A stretch of DNA of 64,000 nt from VRUE01 sp963822295 (GCA_963822295.1 CAWGHD010000002.1:930001-994000), one strand, 5' to 3'; positions 1-8,346 are shown, counted from the stretch's first letter. Notes: a model not told the origin generated them from the letters alone. A program made the numbers and translations.

Positions 1-50
1 CCAGCGCCGCGGCGCAGATCAGAAGTGTGGCGACGTAAGTGCCCAGCATC
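1..50 (-). CDS. N-terminus of an unidentified membrane or exported protein (partial)
   Basis: An ATG on the minus strand at 50-48 opens a frame that runs off the left edge. Only 16 residues are visible, beginning MLGTYVATLLICAAAL, which is hydrophobic enough for a signal peptide or first membrane helix. Too little remains to name a family. It lies 44 bases downstream of the next minus-strand gene, so the two could share a transcript. Confidence 0.4.
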
Positions 51-94
51 TTCGCGGGCGAGCCTAGACGGCGCCGGTCAGCAGCGCGGGGCGA

Positions 95-379
95 TCACCA
101 GGGCAGGCGGGAGCACTCGTCGAGCGCCTCGTTGCGGGTCCCGTCTTCCGGATCGAGGACGACGTGCCCGCCGCGGGCCTTTTCGAACTCGTTGAATTTC
201 CCGCCCGCCTCCACGAGGGGATGGGAGCCGGCCGGGTAGCGCAGATCGGCCGCGGTGATGCAGTTGCGGTAGTGCGCCTCGCCGGCGATCCAGCCGACCA
301 GGAGGAGGATCAGGACCGCGAGGATCGCGGCGACCGCGATCGCCTTTTTGCCCAGCGCCAGGGAGACTTCCATTTTCAT
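95..379 (-). CDS. Small hypothetical protein with one N-terminal membrane anchor
   Basis: This 94-residue protein has a short lysine-containing N-terminus, then one strongly hydrophobic helix at about residues 12-32, then a polar tail with two cysteines (near C40 and C88). The topology suggests a type II anchored or secreted small protein. I do not recognise the family. Its ATG is one base past the 3' end of the tRNA-Val gene on the same strand, so the mRNA is probably released by tRNA processing or starts within the tRNA. A second ATG two codons in is an alternative start. Confidence 0.55.
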   Translation of the reverse strand: MKMEVSLALGKKAIAVAAILAVLILLLVGWIAGEAHYRNCITAADLRYPAGSHPLVEAGGKFNEFEKARGGHVVLDPEDGTRNEALDECSRLPW

Positions 380-380
380 A

Positions 381-453
381 TGGGCGTTACTGGGCTCGAA
401 CCAGTGACCTCCAGCTTGTCGAGCTGGCGCTCTCCCAACTGAGCTAAACGCCC
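381..453 (-). tRNA. tRNA-Val (GAC)
   Basis: Reading the minus strand gives a 73-nt cloverleaf: acceptor GGGCGTT pairing with AACGCCC, D-arm GCTC/GAGC, anticodon stem CCAGC/GCTGG, T-arm with GGTTCGAGCC and discriminator A. The anticodon by position is GAC, which decodes valine. The 3' CCA is not encoded. By this fold base 33 is C instead of the near-universal U. A protein gene starts one base downstream. Confidence 0.9.
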
Positions 454-529
454 CGGTGCCGTGAATCTAGCAGCGGCGCGTGCCTGGGCACCGGCTCCGG
501 CGGCCGCTCAAGGAATTCCCTGCAAGCGT

Positions 530-662
530 CGATGCATGGGGGCGAAACTATTTAGCCCCCGGAGTGTTTATTAGTCCGCAGGACCGACGAGCCAGGGGAA
601 CACACTTCTTCACTGGTGGCACGTCCTTCGGAAACAAAAGGGCCCCTAACGGGGCCCTTTTT
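530..662 (+). ncRNA. Candidate structured small RNA or transcript leader
   Basis: No coding gene occupies 454-701, yet the plus strand carries local helices: GGGGGC/GCCCCC (about 538-560), GTCC-GCA-GGAC (about 574-584), GTGTT/AACAC (about 564-602) and a CCAG/CTGG pairing (about 593-617). A strong intrinsic terminator follows at 636-662. The only features to the left are on the minus strand, so the terminator implies a short plus-strand transcript: either an sRNA or an attenuated leader of the acetyltransferase gene that begins 39 bases later. The sequence GGTGGCAC recalls a T-box core, but I cannot find a T-box stem I. The 5' end is a guess. Confidence 0.35.
636..662 (+). terminator. Perfect intrinsic terminator
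   Basis: A perfect 11-bp stem AAAAGGGCCCC/GGGGCCCTTTT closes a TAAC loop and runs into a T tract. Being symmetric it could act on both strands, but only plus-strand transcription from 454-635 gives it an obvious job. Confidence 0.75.
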
Positions 663-701
663 CCGTTTGCGAGCGGAGCGCCCCGGGCCTACCCTGGGTC
701 G

Positions 702-1532
702 ATGGGCTCCCACGACCGCATCGACGCGGCGGCGCTCGACGCGCTCGAGCAGCGGTTCTGGCGCGAGGTCTGGGAGACGGCGGTCCCCGACGCGGTCGCC
801 GAGCACGGGATCGAGCTGCGCCGCTTCGGCCCGCTGCAGGCGACCGCGATCGCCGACCTGCCCCGCGCCCGCTGGCTCAACCTCGTGCTCGGCGCGACCG
901 CGCCCGGAGCCGTCAGCGAAGGCCACCTCGCGGCCGCCGTCGAGTGGATCGAGTCGATGGAGGTGGACTACTACGTCCCCGTCACCCCCGCGGTCGCGGG
1001 CACCGGCGCCGCCGAGGACTGGCTCAACCAGCGCGGCTACGGCCGTGGATACGGCTGGATGAAGTTCGTCCGCGACGCCTCCCCGCCGGATCTTCCCGAG
1101 CGCGAGGGCGTCGAGGTCTTCGAGCTGGCCGAAGGCGAAGGAGAGGGCTTCAGCTCGATCGTCGCCGAGGGCTTCGAGCTCCCCGTCTGGGCGGGCACCC
1201 TGTTCTACGACCTTCCGGGTCGCGAGGGCTGGCACTGCTACGTCGCCGCCGTCGACGGCCAGCCCGCGGCCTGCGCGGCGATGCTGGCGTCCGCGGACGG
1301 CATCGCCGAGTTCGGGCTGGCCGCGACCCTCGACCGGGCCCGCGGCCGCGGCTGCCAGACGGCGCTGCTGCGACGACGGATCGTCGACGCCGCGGCGATC
1401 GGCTGCCACACCCTCTTCGTCGAGACCGGCGAGCGGGTCGCCGACCGTCCCTCGGGCAGCTACCGAAACATCCTCCGCGCCGGGTTCAGGGAGGCCTACC
1501 TGAGGCCGAACTGGCAGCCGCCGGGCGCCTAG
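702..1532 (+). CDS. GNAT-family N-acetyltransferase-like protein
   Basis: The 276-residue protein has the GNAT acetyl-CoA pyrophosphate-loop signature near residue 214 (ARGRGCQTALL, of the R/Q-x-x-G-x-G/A type), followed by the helix and the strand-turn pattern ending in an RNILRAGF-like segment typical of GNAT C-termini. The N-terminal half is less conserved and may be a degenerate second GNAT fold. The substrate cannot be predicted. I chose the ATG at 702 because upstream in-frame sequence overlaps the terminator hairpin. Its stop overlaps the convergent universal stress gene by four bases. Confidence 0.75.
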   Translation: MGSHDRIDAAALDALEQRFWREVWETAVPDAVAEHGIELRRFGPLQATAIADLPRARWLNLVLGATAPGAVSEGHLAAAVEWIESMEVDYYVPVTPAVAGTGAAEDWLNQRGYGRGYGWMKFVRDASPPDLPEREGVEVFELAEGEGEGFSSIVAEGFELPVWAGTLFYDLPGREGWHCYVAAVDGQPAACAAMLASADGIAEFGLAATLDRARGRGCQTALLRRRIVDAAAIGCHTLFVETGERVADRPSGSYRNILRAGFREAYLRPNWQPPGA

Positions 1533-2329
1533 GCGTCGTCGGCGGCGGGAACCAGCAGGACCGAGCAGTCGGCGCCGCTGACGACCCGCTCGCTGACGCT
1601 GCCCAGCGACTTGATCCCGCGCAGGCCGCGCCGGCCGGCGACGATCAGGGAGGCCTTCGCCTCGCGGGCGGTCTCGATGATCTCCTTCTTGGCGTGGCCT
1701 TCGGGCCGCTTCAGCTCCGGGGCCTGTCCGGTCACCTTCTCGATCTCGGCGACCTGCTCGTCGAGCACGCCGTCCTCCTCGGGGTGCTTCTTGTCGGCGA
1801 CGTGGACGATCTTCACCTTCGCATCGAAGGTCGCTGCCAGCGCCGCGGCGGCGCGGACCGGCTCCCAGGACCCGGCTGAGCCGTCGCTGGCGAGCACGAT
1901 GTCCCTGGGGAAGGGGTCGGAGCCCGGCGCCTCGCGGGCGATCAGCAGCGGGCCCTCGGTCCCGTGCGCGGCCTCGCTGGCGGTGCTGCCGAAGAGGATC
2001 CCGGGAGTGCGGCGGTGGCCGTGGGTGCCGAGCACGAGCAGGTCGTGCTCCTTGCTTTCCGGCAGCAGGACGTCGATCGCGTAGCGCGCCTCGCGCAGCT
2101 CGTAGGAGGCCGAGACGCCCGCCTCGCCGGCCAGCTTCGCCGCCCGCTCGAGGCTCTCCTCGAGCGTGTCCTTGTGGTAGTCGGGCCCGAGTTTGAAGGT
2201 CGTGTAGACGGCGGTGAACTGGAGGTCCCCACCGCCGGCGCCGGCCAGCGTGATCGCCTGCCTGGCGGCCTCCGTGCTGCTGGGATTCCCTTCAACCCCG
2301 CAGAGAATTTTTTCGAATGACGTTGACAC
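1529..2329 (-). CDS. Tandem universal stress protein (two UspA domains)
   Basis: A 266-residue protein with two Usp domains, about residues 3-140 and 146-262. The first carries the ATP-binding pattern G-x2-G-x9-G-S (GTHGHRRTPGILFGST). The second has a near match (GRRGLRGIKSLGS), so ATP binding in both halves is likely but not certain. Tandem Usp proteins are common in actinomycetes and are linked to hypoxia and stationary-phase stress. I chose the GTG at 2329 because the frame upstream of it crosses the divergent gene's promoter region. The 55-bp gap to the plus-strand secreted-protein gene must hold both promoters. Confidence 0.85.
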   Translation of the reverse strand: MSTSFEKILCGVEGNPSSTEAARQAITLAGAGGGDLQFTAVYTTFKLGPDYHKDTLEESLERAAKLAGEAGVSASYELREARYAIDVLLPESKEHDLLVLGTHGHRRTPGILFGSTASEAAHGTEGPLLIAREAPGSDPFPRDIVLASDGSAGSWEPVRAAAALAATFDAKVKIVHVADKKHPEEDGVLDEQVAEIEKVTGQAPELKRPEGHAKKEIIETAREAKASLIVAGRRGLRGIKSLGSVSERVVSGADCSVLLVPAADDA

Positions 2330-2384
2330 CGTTCGACCCTGTGGTTGCAACCCTAGCCTAAGAAATCGCCGGTACGCTAGGCGC

Positions 2385-2687
2385 ATGCGGCGCACACTTG
2401 GAGCCACCGCGCTGATCTCCCTCCTGTTCGCCCTCGCGGTCCCCGGATCCGCACAGGCAAAGCCCTGCGGATCGATCACCCTGAGCGGCGGTCAGAGCTG
2501 GATCGTCGGCGGCGCCGGCCTGAGCTGCAAGAAGATGCGCCGCTGGTCCCGCTCGATGCTGAAGGGCGACGGGCGGCCGAAGGGATGGAACTGCCGCAAG
2601 AGCGGCAGGGGCAGCAACCGCAGCGGCGGCTGCTCCAGGGGCCCGAACGGCACGGCGCCCTTCTTCATCTACTACCCGCCCCACTGA
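2385..2687 (+). CDS. Small secreted cysteine-containing basic protein, unknown function
   Basis: The 100-residue product starts with a classical signal peptide (MRRTLGATALISLLFALAVP) and a likely cleavage after AQA. The mature part is about 75 residues, rich in Arg, Lys, Gly and Ser, with four cysteines that could form two disulfides, and ends in an aromatic FIYYPPH tail. I do not recognise the family; small basic secreted proteins of this kind are common in actinomycetes. It is divergent from the universal stress gene and converges with the NTF2-like gene, overlapping it by 16 bases. Confidence 0.6.
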   Translation: MRRTLGATALISLLFALAVPGSAQAKPCGSITLSGGQSWIVGGAGLSCKKMRRWSRSMLKGDGRPKGWNCRKSGRGSNRSGGCSRGPNGTAPFFIYYPPH

Positions 2688-3151
2688 GTGGTTGGATCGG
2701 CCTGGCGGTCGTCGCCCGAGGTTGCCGGTGGCGCCCACTCAAAGGTCAGATCGGCCTCCGTGAGCCCTCCCTCGGCCAGCGCCTCGGCGGAGGTCGGCTT
2801 CGGCGCCGCAAGCACCACGAGGCCCTCGCGGAGCTCGCCCGCCATGCCGCCGTCATCGGTGGCTCCGAGGAGCTCATCGTCCTCGACGTGGCGGTACTCG
2901 ATACGAGCCGCGACTGCGAATTGGTCCCCTCTGACGAAAAGCTGTCGCGGGAACAACTTCATGGCGACCCCGTAACCCTGTCGGCGGAGAGCGTCGCGCA
3001 TGCCGCTGCGGTCGATGACATCGCCCTTCATCCGGTGCATTCGGAACTCCGGGTGGAGCAGCGACAGAAGCGCGTCCTCGTCGCAGGCGTTCCAGGCGTC
3101 GGTCCAGTCCCGCACCAACTCGGCGAGCGGGTGTCTGTCATCGACTGTCAC
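2672..3151 (-). CDS. NTF2/SnoaL-like cone-fold protein
   Basis: The protein (159 residues from the GTG at 3151, 173 from the TTG at 3193) has the opening helix-turn pattern of the NTF2-like superfamily: LVRDWTDAWNACDEDALLSL then HPEFR, followed by conserved beta-sheet segments. Such proteins can be small enzymes, polyketide cyclases or ligand-binding domains, and no active-site set marks this one as an enzyme. I prefer the GTG at 3151, with GGAGG 12 bases upstream, but the TTG just past the tRNA-Cys is also possible. It lies directly downstream of tRNA-Cys on the same strand. Confidence 0.6.
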   Translation of the reverse strand: MTVDDRHPLAELVRDWTDAWNACDEDALLSLLHPEFRMHRMKGDVIDRSGMRDALRRQGYGVAMKLFPRQLFVRGDQFAVAARIEYRHVEDDELLGATDDGGMAGELREGLVVLAAPKPTSAEALAEGGLTEADLTFEWAPPATSGDDRQADPTTQWGG

Positions 3152-3202
3152 GCCGAAACGATACCTCCATGGCTTGCAGTCGCGAGGTCGCAAACCCAGT
3201 AG

Positions 3203-3273
3203 AGGCGCCTACCGGAATCGAACCGGTGTAAACGGCTTTGCAGGCCGCTGCGTAGCCACTCCGCCAAGGCGCC
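3203..3273 (-). tRNA. tRNA-Cys (GCA)
   Basis: A 71-nt cloverleaf on the minus strand: acceptor GGCGCCT/AGGCGCC, an anticodon arm containing CTGCAAA (anticodon GCA), T-loop GGTTCGATTCC and discriminator T (U73, a cysteine identity element). The 3' CCA is not encoded. Confidence 0.95.
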
Positions 3274-3321
3274 GGGAGGCGGTTGAAGCCTAGCGGCGGG
3301 TGGGGCGCTTGCGGTGGGTGC

Positions 3322-4815
3322 TCAGGCGGGGGCTTTTTCGCGCGGCCGGGGCTCGCGGGCCGGGCTCGAGAACTCCATCGCGCTGTCGGTGAGGGGGCCG
3401 TGGCGCAGGGAGCGGAGGTCGAGCGCGTAGTTCATGCGCAGCTGCCAGGGCTCGCCGGGGCCCTGCTTGGGGAGCTGGTCGAGTGAGCGCAGGACGTAGC
3501 CGGAGCTGAGGGGGACGAGCGATTCGGGGCTCGGGACGGTGCCGTTGGCGCGCGGGACGCACTGGTTGAAGCCGTTCTCGTCCATGTGGTTGAGCAGGCG
3601 GCAGATGTACTCCGAGGTGAGGTCGGCTTTCAGGGTCCAGGAGGCGTTCGAGTAGCCGAGCGTGAAGGCCATGTTCGGGACCTCGCTCAGCATCATCCCC
3701 TTGTAGGTCATCGCCTCCGAGGTGTCGATCGGGGCGCCGTCGAGGCTGAACTCGATGCCCCCCAGGAAGAGAAGGTTGAGCCCGGTCGCGGTGATGATCA
3801 CGTCGGCCTCGAGCTCCTCGCCGGAGGCCAGCCTGATCCCCTTCTCGGTGAAGGTCTCGATCGTGTCGGTGACGATGTCCGCGCGGCCGTTGGAGAGGGT
3901 CTCGAAGAGGTCGCCGTCGGGCACCAGGCACATGCGCTGGTCCCAGGGGTCGTAGCTCGGGCTGAAGTGCCGGTCGACGTCGTAGCCCTCCGGCAGCGCC
4001 CTCGCGACGGCGCGCTTGATCAGCTTCTTCATCAGCCCCGGCCGGCGGCGGCTGAGCTGGTAGCTGCCCATCTGGAGCAGGACGTTTTTCCAGCGCACGA
4101 TCGTGTAGGCGGCCTTGGCCGGCAGGACGCGGCGCAGGGCGTTGGCGATCCCGTCTTCGCCCGGCAGCGCGACGATGTAGGTCGGCGAGCGCTGCAGCAT
4201 CGTCACGTGCTCCGCGGTCTCCGCCATCGCCGGGACGAGCGTGACCGCGGTCGCGCCGCTGCCGATCACGACGACGCGCTTGCCCGCATAGTCGAGGTCC
4301 TCGGGCCAGTGCTGGGGATGGACGACCGGGCCGGAGAAGCTCTCGATCCCGGGGAAGTCGGGGAGGTAGCCCTCGTCGTAGCGGTAGTAGCCGCTGCACA
4401 TGAAGAGGAAGTCGCAGGTGACCTCGACGGTCTCGCCCGTGTCGGTGCGCTCCGCCCTCACGGTCCAGCGCGCGTCCGGCGAGGACCAGGCGGCCGAGAC
4501 GACGCGGTGGTGGTAGCGGATGCTGTCCTCCACCCTGGACTCGCGGGCGGTCTCACGCAGGTAGTCGAGGATCGCGGGCCCGTCGGCGATCGCCTTCGCG
4601 TCGGTCCACGGCTTGAAGCGGAAGCCGAGCGTGTGCATGTCGGAGTCCGAGCGGATGCCGGGGTAGCGGAAGAGGTCCCAGGTGCCGCCGAGGTCGGCGC
4701 GCGCCTCGAAGATCGCAAAGCTCTTCTGCGGGGAGCGTTCCCGCAGGTGGTGGGCGGCCCCGATCCCGGAGATCCCGGCTCCCACGATCAGGACGTCTAC
4801 ATGATCCGATGGCAT
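3322..4815 (-). CDS. EthA-like Baeyer-Villiger flavin monooxygenase
   Basis: This 497-residue flavoprotein would use FAD, NADPH and O2 to oxygenate ketones or thio/thioamide compounds. Two Rossmann motifs are visible, VGAGISG at residues 11-17 (FAD) and VIGSGATA at 183-190 (NADPH). Between them is the Baeyer-Villiger fingerprint F-x-G-x3-H-x3-W-P (FSGPVVHPQHWP, residues 160-171). The stretch around residues 166-205 strongly resembles mycobacterial EthA, the enzyme that activates ethionamide. I chose the ATG at 4815, which has a GGAGAG ribosome-binding site, over a further start 30 bases upstream. The physiological substrate is unknown. It stands alone, 109 bases downstream of the DksA-like gene. 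Confidence 0.88.
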   Translation of the reverse strand: MPSDHVDVLIVGAGISGIGAAHHLRERSPQKSFAIFEARADLGGTWDLFRYPGIRSDSDMHTLGFRFKPWTDAKAIADGPAILDYLRETARESRVEDSIRYHHRVVSAAWSSPDARWTVRAERTDTGETVEVTCDFLFMCSGYYRYDEGYLPDFPGIESFSGPVVHPQHWPEDLDYAGKRVVVIGSGATAVTLVPAMAETAEHVTMLQRSPTYIVALPGEDGIANALRRVLPAKAAYTIVRWKNVLLQMGSYQLSRRRPGLMKKLIKRAVARALPEGYDVDRHFSPSYDPWDQRMCLVPDGDLFETLSNGRADIVTDTIETFTEKGIRLASGEELEADVIITATGLNLLFLGGIEFSLDGAPIDTSEAMTYKGMMLSEVPNMAFTLGYSNASWTLKADLTSEYICRLLNHMDENGFNQCVPRANGTVPSPESLVPLSSGYVLRSLDQLPKQGPGEPWQLRMNYALDLRSLRHGPLTDSAMEFSSPAREPRPREKAPA

Positions 4816-4924
4816 ATCTCTCCGACGACTGTACGCCGCCGTCACGACGGCCGCGTTTGACGTGCGTCACACATCGCCGCGCTCGCAGGCGGCGAAGGAG
4901 TCCCTCCCGGCCCCGCAGAGGAGC

Positions 4925-5269
4925 CTAGGCGCCTTCCTCCTCCCCGGCCGTGCGCTCGGCCCAGGGGATCGATTCCAGGCGCCCGGCCGGGATCGGCTCG
5001 CCGCTCTCGACCGAGAGGCCGTAGGTGCCGTCACTGAGGCGGGCCTCCGCCCGCTCGATCGCCTTCAGCTCGTTGCGCAGCTGCTCGGCGAGGGCGTTGT
5101 CGACCTCCTCCTCGACGATCACCTCGCCGTCGTCCTCGGGGGCGACGGCGGTGTCGATCTCCTCGAGCTCCCCCTGGCGGCGCCGCTCGATCTCGGCGAG
5201 CGAGGTCTCGACGCGCTCGCGCGCCCGTGACAGCAGTTCTCGAGCCTTGTCCTCGTCGATCTCGCTCAT
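4925..5269 (-). CDS. DksA/TraR-like protein lacking the zinc-finger cysteines
   Basis: A 114-residue acidic protein with an N-terminal coiled-coil-forming helical region (residues 1-75) and a C-terminal segment DGTYGLSVESGEPIPAGRL that aligns with the DksA/TraR zinc finger (normally YGxCxxCGxxIxxxRL). Both cysteine positions are replaced and the whole protein contains no cysteine, so it cannot bind zinc in the usual way. DksA relatives enter the RNA polymerase secondary channel; whether this one does is inference. Its ATG overlaps the stop of the upstream cyclase gene by four bases (ATGA), implying translational coupling. Confidence 0.75.
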   Translation of the reverse strand: MSEIDEDKARELLSRARERVETSLAEIERRRQGELEEIDTAVAPEDDGEVIVEEEVDNALAEQLRNELKAIERAEARLSDGTYGLSVESGEPIPAGRLESIPWAERTAGEEEGA

Positions 5270-6891
5270 TCGGAAGCCTCCTCAAGTGGGGTGGGTCGCC
5301 TACCCGGACCGGAAGCCACGTCAAACCGGCGCGGGTGGGCGACGTCGGTCGGCTCGCCGCGACCGCGCAGGGTCACCGACTCGCCGATCTCCCAGCCGGA
5401 GCCCTCCTCCCCGGCCGCCGCCACCGTCACCCCGGAGGCGCATACGCGCGAGGGGTGCTGCTTGGCGAGCTCGGTGAGGCGGGCCGCCTCGTTGACGGGG
5501 TCGCCGATCACCGTGTACTCGAAGCGGCTCTCGGCGCCGACGTGACCGGCGACGACCGTGCCCGAGGCGACGCCGACCGCCGCCGCCAGCTCGGGGATGC
5601 GCTCGCGCAGGCGGGCGTCGAGGTCCCTGGCCGCGGCGAGGGCGGCGCCGTGGCGGCCGTCGTGGGGGACGGGCGCGCCGAAGATCGCGAGCGCCGCGTC
5701 ACCCTCGAACTTGTTGATCCAGCCCCCGTGGCCGTCGACCACCTCGACGACCTCGGCGAAGAAGCGGTTGAGCAGGTCGACGACCTCCTCGGGACGGCGG
5801 CTGGCGGCGAGCTCGGTGGAGCCGACCACGTCGACGAAGAGGATCGCGACGTCGCAGACCTCGCCGCCGAGTTCCGGGTTCTCCACGGCCAGCGCCTGGC
5901 GCGCCGCCTCGCGGCCGACCTGCCGGCCGAAGAGGTCGCGGATCCGCTCGCGCTCCCGCAGGCCGGCGGCCATCTCGTTGAAGCCGCTCTGCAGGAGCCC
6001 CATCTCGGTGCTGTCCCAGACCGGGACCTCGGCCGAGAGGTCGCCCTCCCCCACCCGCTCCAGACCCTGGCGGATCGAGGCGATCGGGTGGACGGTGGCG
6101 AAGGCGGCAAGCGCGGAGACGACATAGCCGAAGGCGAGCGCGATGCCGCCGACGACGACGATCGTGATCGCCAGGGTCGTCTCGTCGATGTGGACGTCGG
6201 TGAGCGCGACGATGCCGACCGCCACCAGCCCGACGATCGGGACGCCGGTGCCGAGCGCCCAGGCGAGCAGCCAGCGCGAGCCGACGCCGGGAACGTGGCG
6301 GCGATCGACCGGCCCCGCCGCCAGCGCCCGCGAGGCGGCCGGCCGCAGCGCCAGTTCGGCGAGCACGTAGGCCGCCGCCGAGGTGGTCAGCCCGCCGAGC
6401 CCGACCGTCATCCCGACGCCCAGGGCCAGGAGCGGCGAGTAGCTCGCGTTCAGCACGACGAAGATCGCGGTCGCCAGCCCCCAGAGCGCGATCTGGACGA
6501 ACATGATCCGCAGCGGGCCGCGCAGCACCCGCAGCCGCTGCTCGGGAGTCGGGACGGCGTCGGCCTCGAGCCACGCCCGGATCCCGTCGCCGCCCCCTTC
6601 GACCAGTCGCCGCCCCCAGCGGACCCCGATCGCGATCGCGATCGGCGCGTAGACGGCGCCGGCGATCAGGTTGACCAGGACCGCGTCGGTGCCGGCGACG
6701 TCGTCGGGCTTGGGCAGCGCGAAGACGGCGAAGGCGACGACGACCGCGACGCCGACCACATTGGCCGCGAGCGTCCCGGCCAGGGTCAGGGCGCGGACCC
6801 GCTGGGCGATCTTCACTCCCGGCGTGTCGGGGTCGCCGATCAGCCACGGATGCGAGGCCCAGCTGTCGAGGGCCGAGCGGAGGCGGGCCAT
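5266..6891 (-). CDS. Membrane class III adenylate/guanylate cyclase with HAMP domain
   Basis: The 541-residue protein has about six membrane helices in its first 300 residues, a HAMP linker (near SIRQGLERVGEGDLSAEVP) and a C-terminal class III cyclase domain, the layout of the mycobacterial Rv1318c-Rv1320c/Rv3645 group. Metal-binding aspartates lie in FVDVVGST and EGDAALAIFG. The lysine of NKFEGD and the aspartate of YTVIGDPVN are at the base-selecting positions and favour ATP. The transition-state Asn/Arg pair is in NEAARL. It would make cAMP at the membrane in response to an unknown signal. I chose the ATG at 6891; the frame stays open upstream without typical coding character. Confidence 0.87.
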   Translation of the reverse strand: MARLRSALDSWASHPWLIGDPDTPGVKIAQRVRALTLAGTLAANVVGVAVVVAFAVFALPKPDDVAGTDAVLVNLIAGAVYAPIAIAIGVRWGRRLVEGGGDGIRAWLEADAVPTPEQRLRVLRGPLRIMFVQIALWGLATAIFVVLNASYSPLLALGVGMTVGLGGLTTSAAAYVLAELALRPAASRALAAGPVDRRHVPGVGSRWLLAWALGTGVPIVGLVAVGIVALTDVHIDETTLAITIVVVGGIALAFGYVVSALAAFATVHPIASIRQGLERVGEGDLSAEVPVWDSTEMGLLQSGFNEMAAGLRERERIRDLFGRQVGREAARQALAVENPELGGEVCDVAILFVDVVGSTELAASRRPEEVVDLLNRFFAEVVEVVDGHGGWINKFEGDAALAIFGAPVPHDGRHGAALAAARDLDARLRERIPELAAAVGVASGTVVAGHVGAESRFEYTVIGDPVNEAARLTELAKQHPSRVCASGVTVAAAGEEGSGWEIGESVTLRGRGEPTDVAHPRRFDVASGPGRRPTPLEEASE

Positions 6892-6988
6892 GGACCGGCC
6901 CACCCGGGAGGAGTTAGCCTTGTGACGGGACAGGGCGCCGATGGATGGGACACTCCCACAACGGGACGGATAGTTGCGCCTGGCGAGC

Positions 6989-8329
6989 TCAGCGCAGCTT
7001 GAGCACGCGTACAAACCGCTTCGGCTTCTTCGTGCCGGGCTGGTTGATCCTGGCCTCGACCCGGAGGGGCGCGCCGGCGGCGAGAAATGCCTCCGCCTGC
7101 GTGCGTGAGATCCGCAGTCGGAGATTGGTTGAGCCGACTTCCTTGGCGATGCGGACCTTCCGTAGCAGTCGCACCCGTCCCTTCCCGCTCGGCCCAGGGC
7201 CTTTCAGCACGACCCGGTAGCGGGTGTCGGCGATCGGCGCCACCAGCGTCACCGGTATACCGGCGCCCCGGGCGGTTTTGGCTTTGACCCGTTTCGGGAC
7301 CGTGACGTTCGCCGTTCCCTTCGGCTTGACCGTCAGCGTCGTCGACGCCGTGGCGGCACCGCCCTGGGTCGCGGTCGCCGTCAGGACGAGTTCGTAGCTG
7401 CCCAGGCGAGCGGAGGCGGGCACCTGGACGATCGCCTGCCGCGTGGTGGCGGGGGCGCGGTTGGTCGTCGGTTCGGTGGGGCCGCGGGAGAAGGAGGTGC
7501 CCGAGAGGCGGAGCCCGGCGTCCGGCAGGGTCGAGGTCGCCGTCAGCTTGAAGGTGGGACGCGGGGCGGCGGAGCTCGCGAAGTCGAGGACGAACGGCAG
7601 TTTCACCTTGGCGCCCGGGACGACGGCTCTCGTGGCCGGCGGCCGGATCTTGAGGTCCGAGACGCCTATGGTCGCTTCGCCGTTCGGTTCGGCGGCCCCA
7701 CAGAAGGTTTCCCCGGGTTTGGCTTCTTCGCAGTTGATCGGGCGCGAGGCGGGAAGTTCGGGTGTCACTTTCCGCCAACCCACGATCACGGTCGCCTTCA
7801 GCGGTCCGCCGTACGACCCCCCGCCGGCTCCCGGGGGGAGGCCGAGGCGGGGTTCGATCGTCCAGGTGAATTCCTGAGCGTTGGATTCGGCAACCGCCCC
7901 GGAGCTGTAGCCGAACACTTCGAAGCCGGGCGGAGGGCCGACCGAGCCGGGGGTGAATTCGGTCGCCCTCATCCTCGCGGTGAGTTCGGGATTCCGTTCG
8001 AAGCTCATGGCGCCCGCCCCGGGCCCAGGCGCCGCGCTGAAGAATTCGGGCGTGGTGCTGCCCGTCGGCACCATCAGGGTGACGAGCATCTGGCCCTGGC
8101 CGGATTCGCTGGGGGCGCCGCAGCCGACCGTGGGGATTTCGCTGCCGGGCGGCGGTTCGCCGACGACGAGGGTGCAGAGCGTGAATTTGAGGTTGAAGCC
8201 GCCGATGCCGCCGGGCTGGCTGACCGTGTAGGTCCCGGCTTTGAGCCCGATGCAGCCGCTGAGCAGCACGGCAAGCAGGACGAAGGTCAGGATCTGGAGA
8301 GAGATTCGACGGGATCGGCGTGGCGACAA
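6989..8329 (-). CDS. Secreted lipoprotein with C-terminal Ig-like region, unknown function
   Basis: A 446-residue protein with an Arg-rich signal peptide and lipobox LLSGC (lipidated Cys26), so it should sit on the outer face of the membrane. The middle is low-complexity and beta-rich, with a cysteine pair near residues 200-210. The C-terminal third resembles Ig/bacterial surface domains. No enzyme motif is visible. The start is a TTG at 8329; no ATG or GTG lies before the lipobox. It is downstream of the PNAG-like glycosyltransferase gene with a 17-base gap, so the two may be co-transcribed. Confidence 0.65.
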   Translation of the reverse strand: MSPRRSRRISLQILTFVLLAVLLSGCIGLKAGTYTVSQPGGIGGFNLKFTLCTLVVGEPPPGSEIPTVGCGAPSESGQGQMLVTLMVPTGSTTPEFFSAAPGPGAGAMSFERNPELTARMRATEFTPGSVGPPPGFEVFGYSSGAVAESNAQEFTWTIEPRLGLPPGAGGGSYGGPLKATVIVGWRKVTPELPASRPINCEEAKPGETFCGAAEPNGEATIGVSDLKIRPPATRAVVPGAKVKLPFVLDFASSAAPRPTFKLTATSTLPDAGLRLSGTSFSRGPTEPTTNRAPATTRQAIVQVPASARLGSYELVLTATATQGGAATASTTLTVKPKGTANVTVPKRVKAKTARGAGIPVTLVAPIADTRYRVVLKGPGPSGKGRVRLLRKVRIAKEVGSTNLRLRISRTQAEAFLAAGAPLRVEARINQPGTKKPKRFVRVLKLR

Positions 8330-8346
8330 GGCCGGCTCAGTATCCC

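Noticed and set aside
530..662. T-box riboswitch upstream of the acetyltransferase
   Set aside because: Only a GGTGGCAC segment resembles the T-box core; there is no recognisable stem I or specifier loop, and the leader is short.
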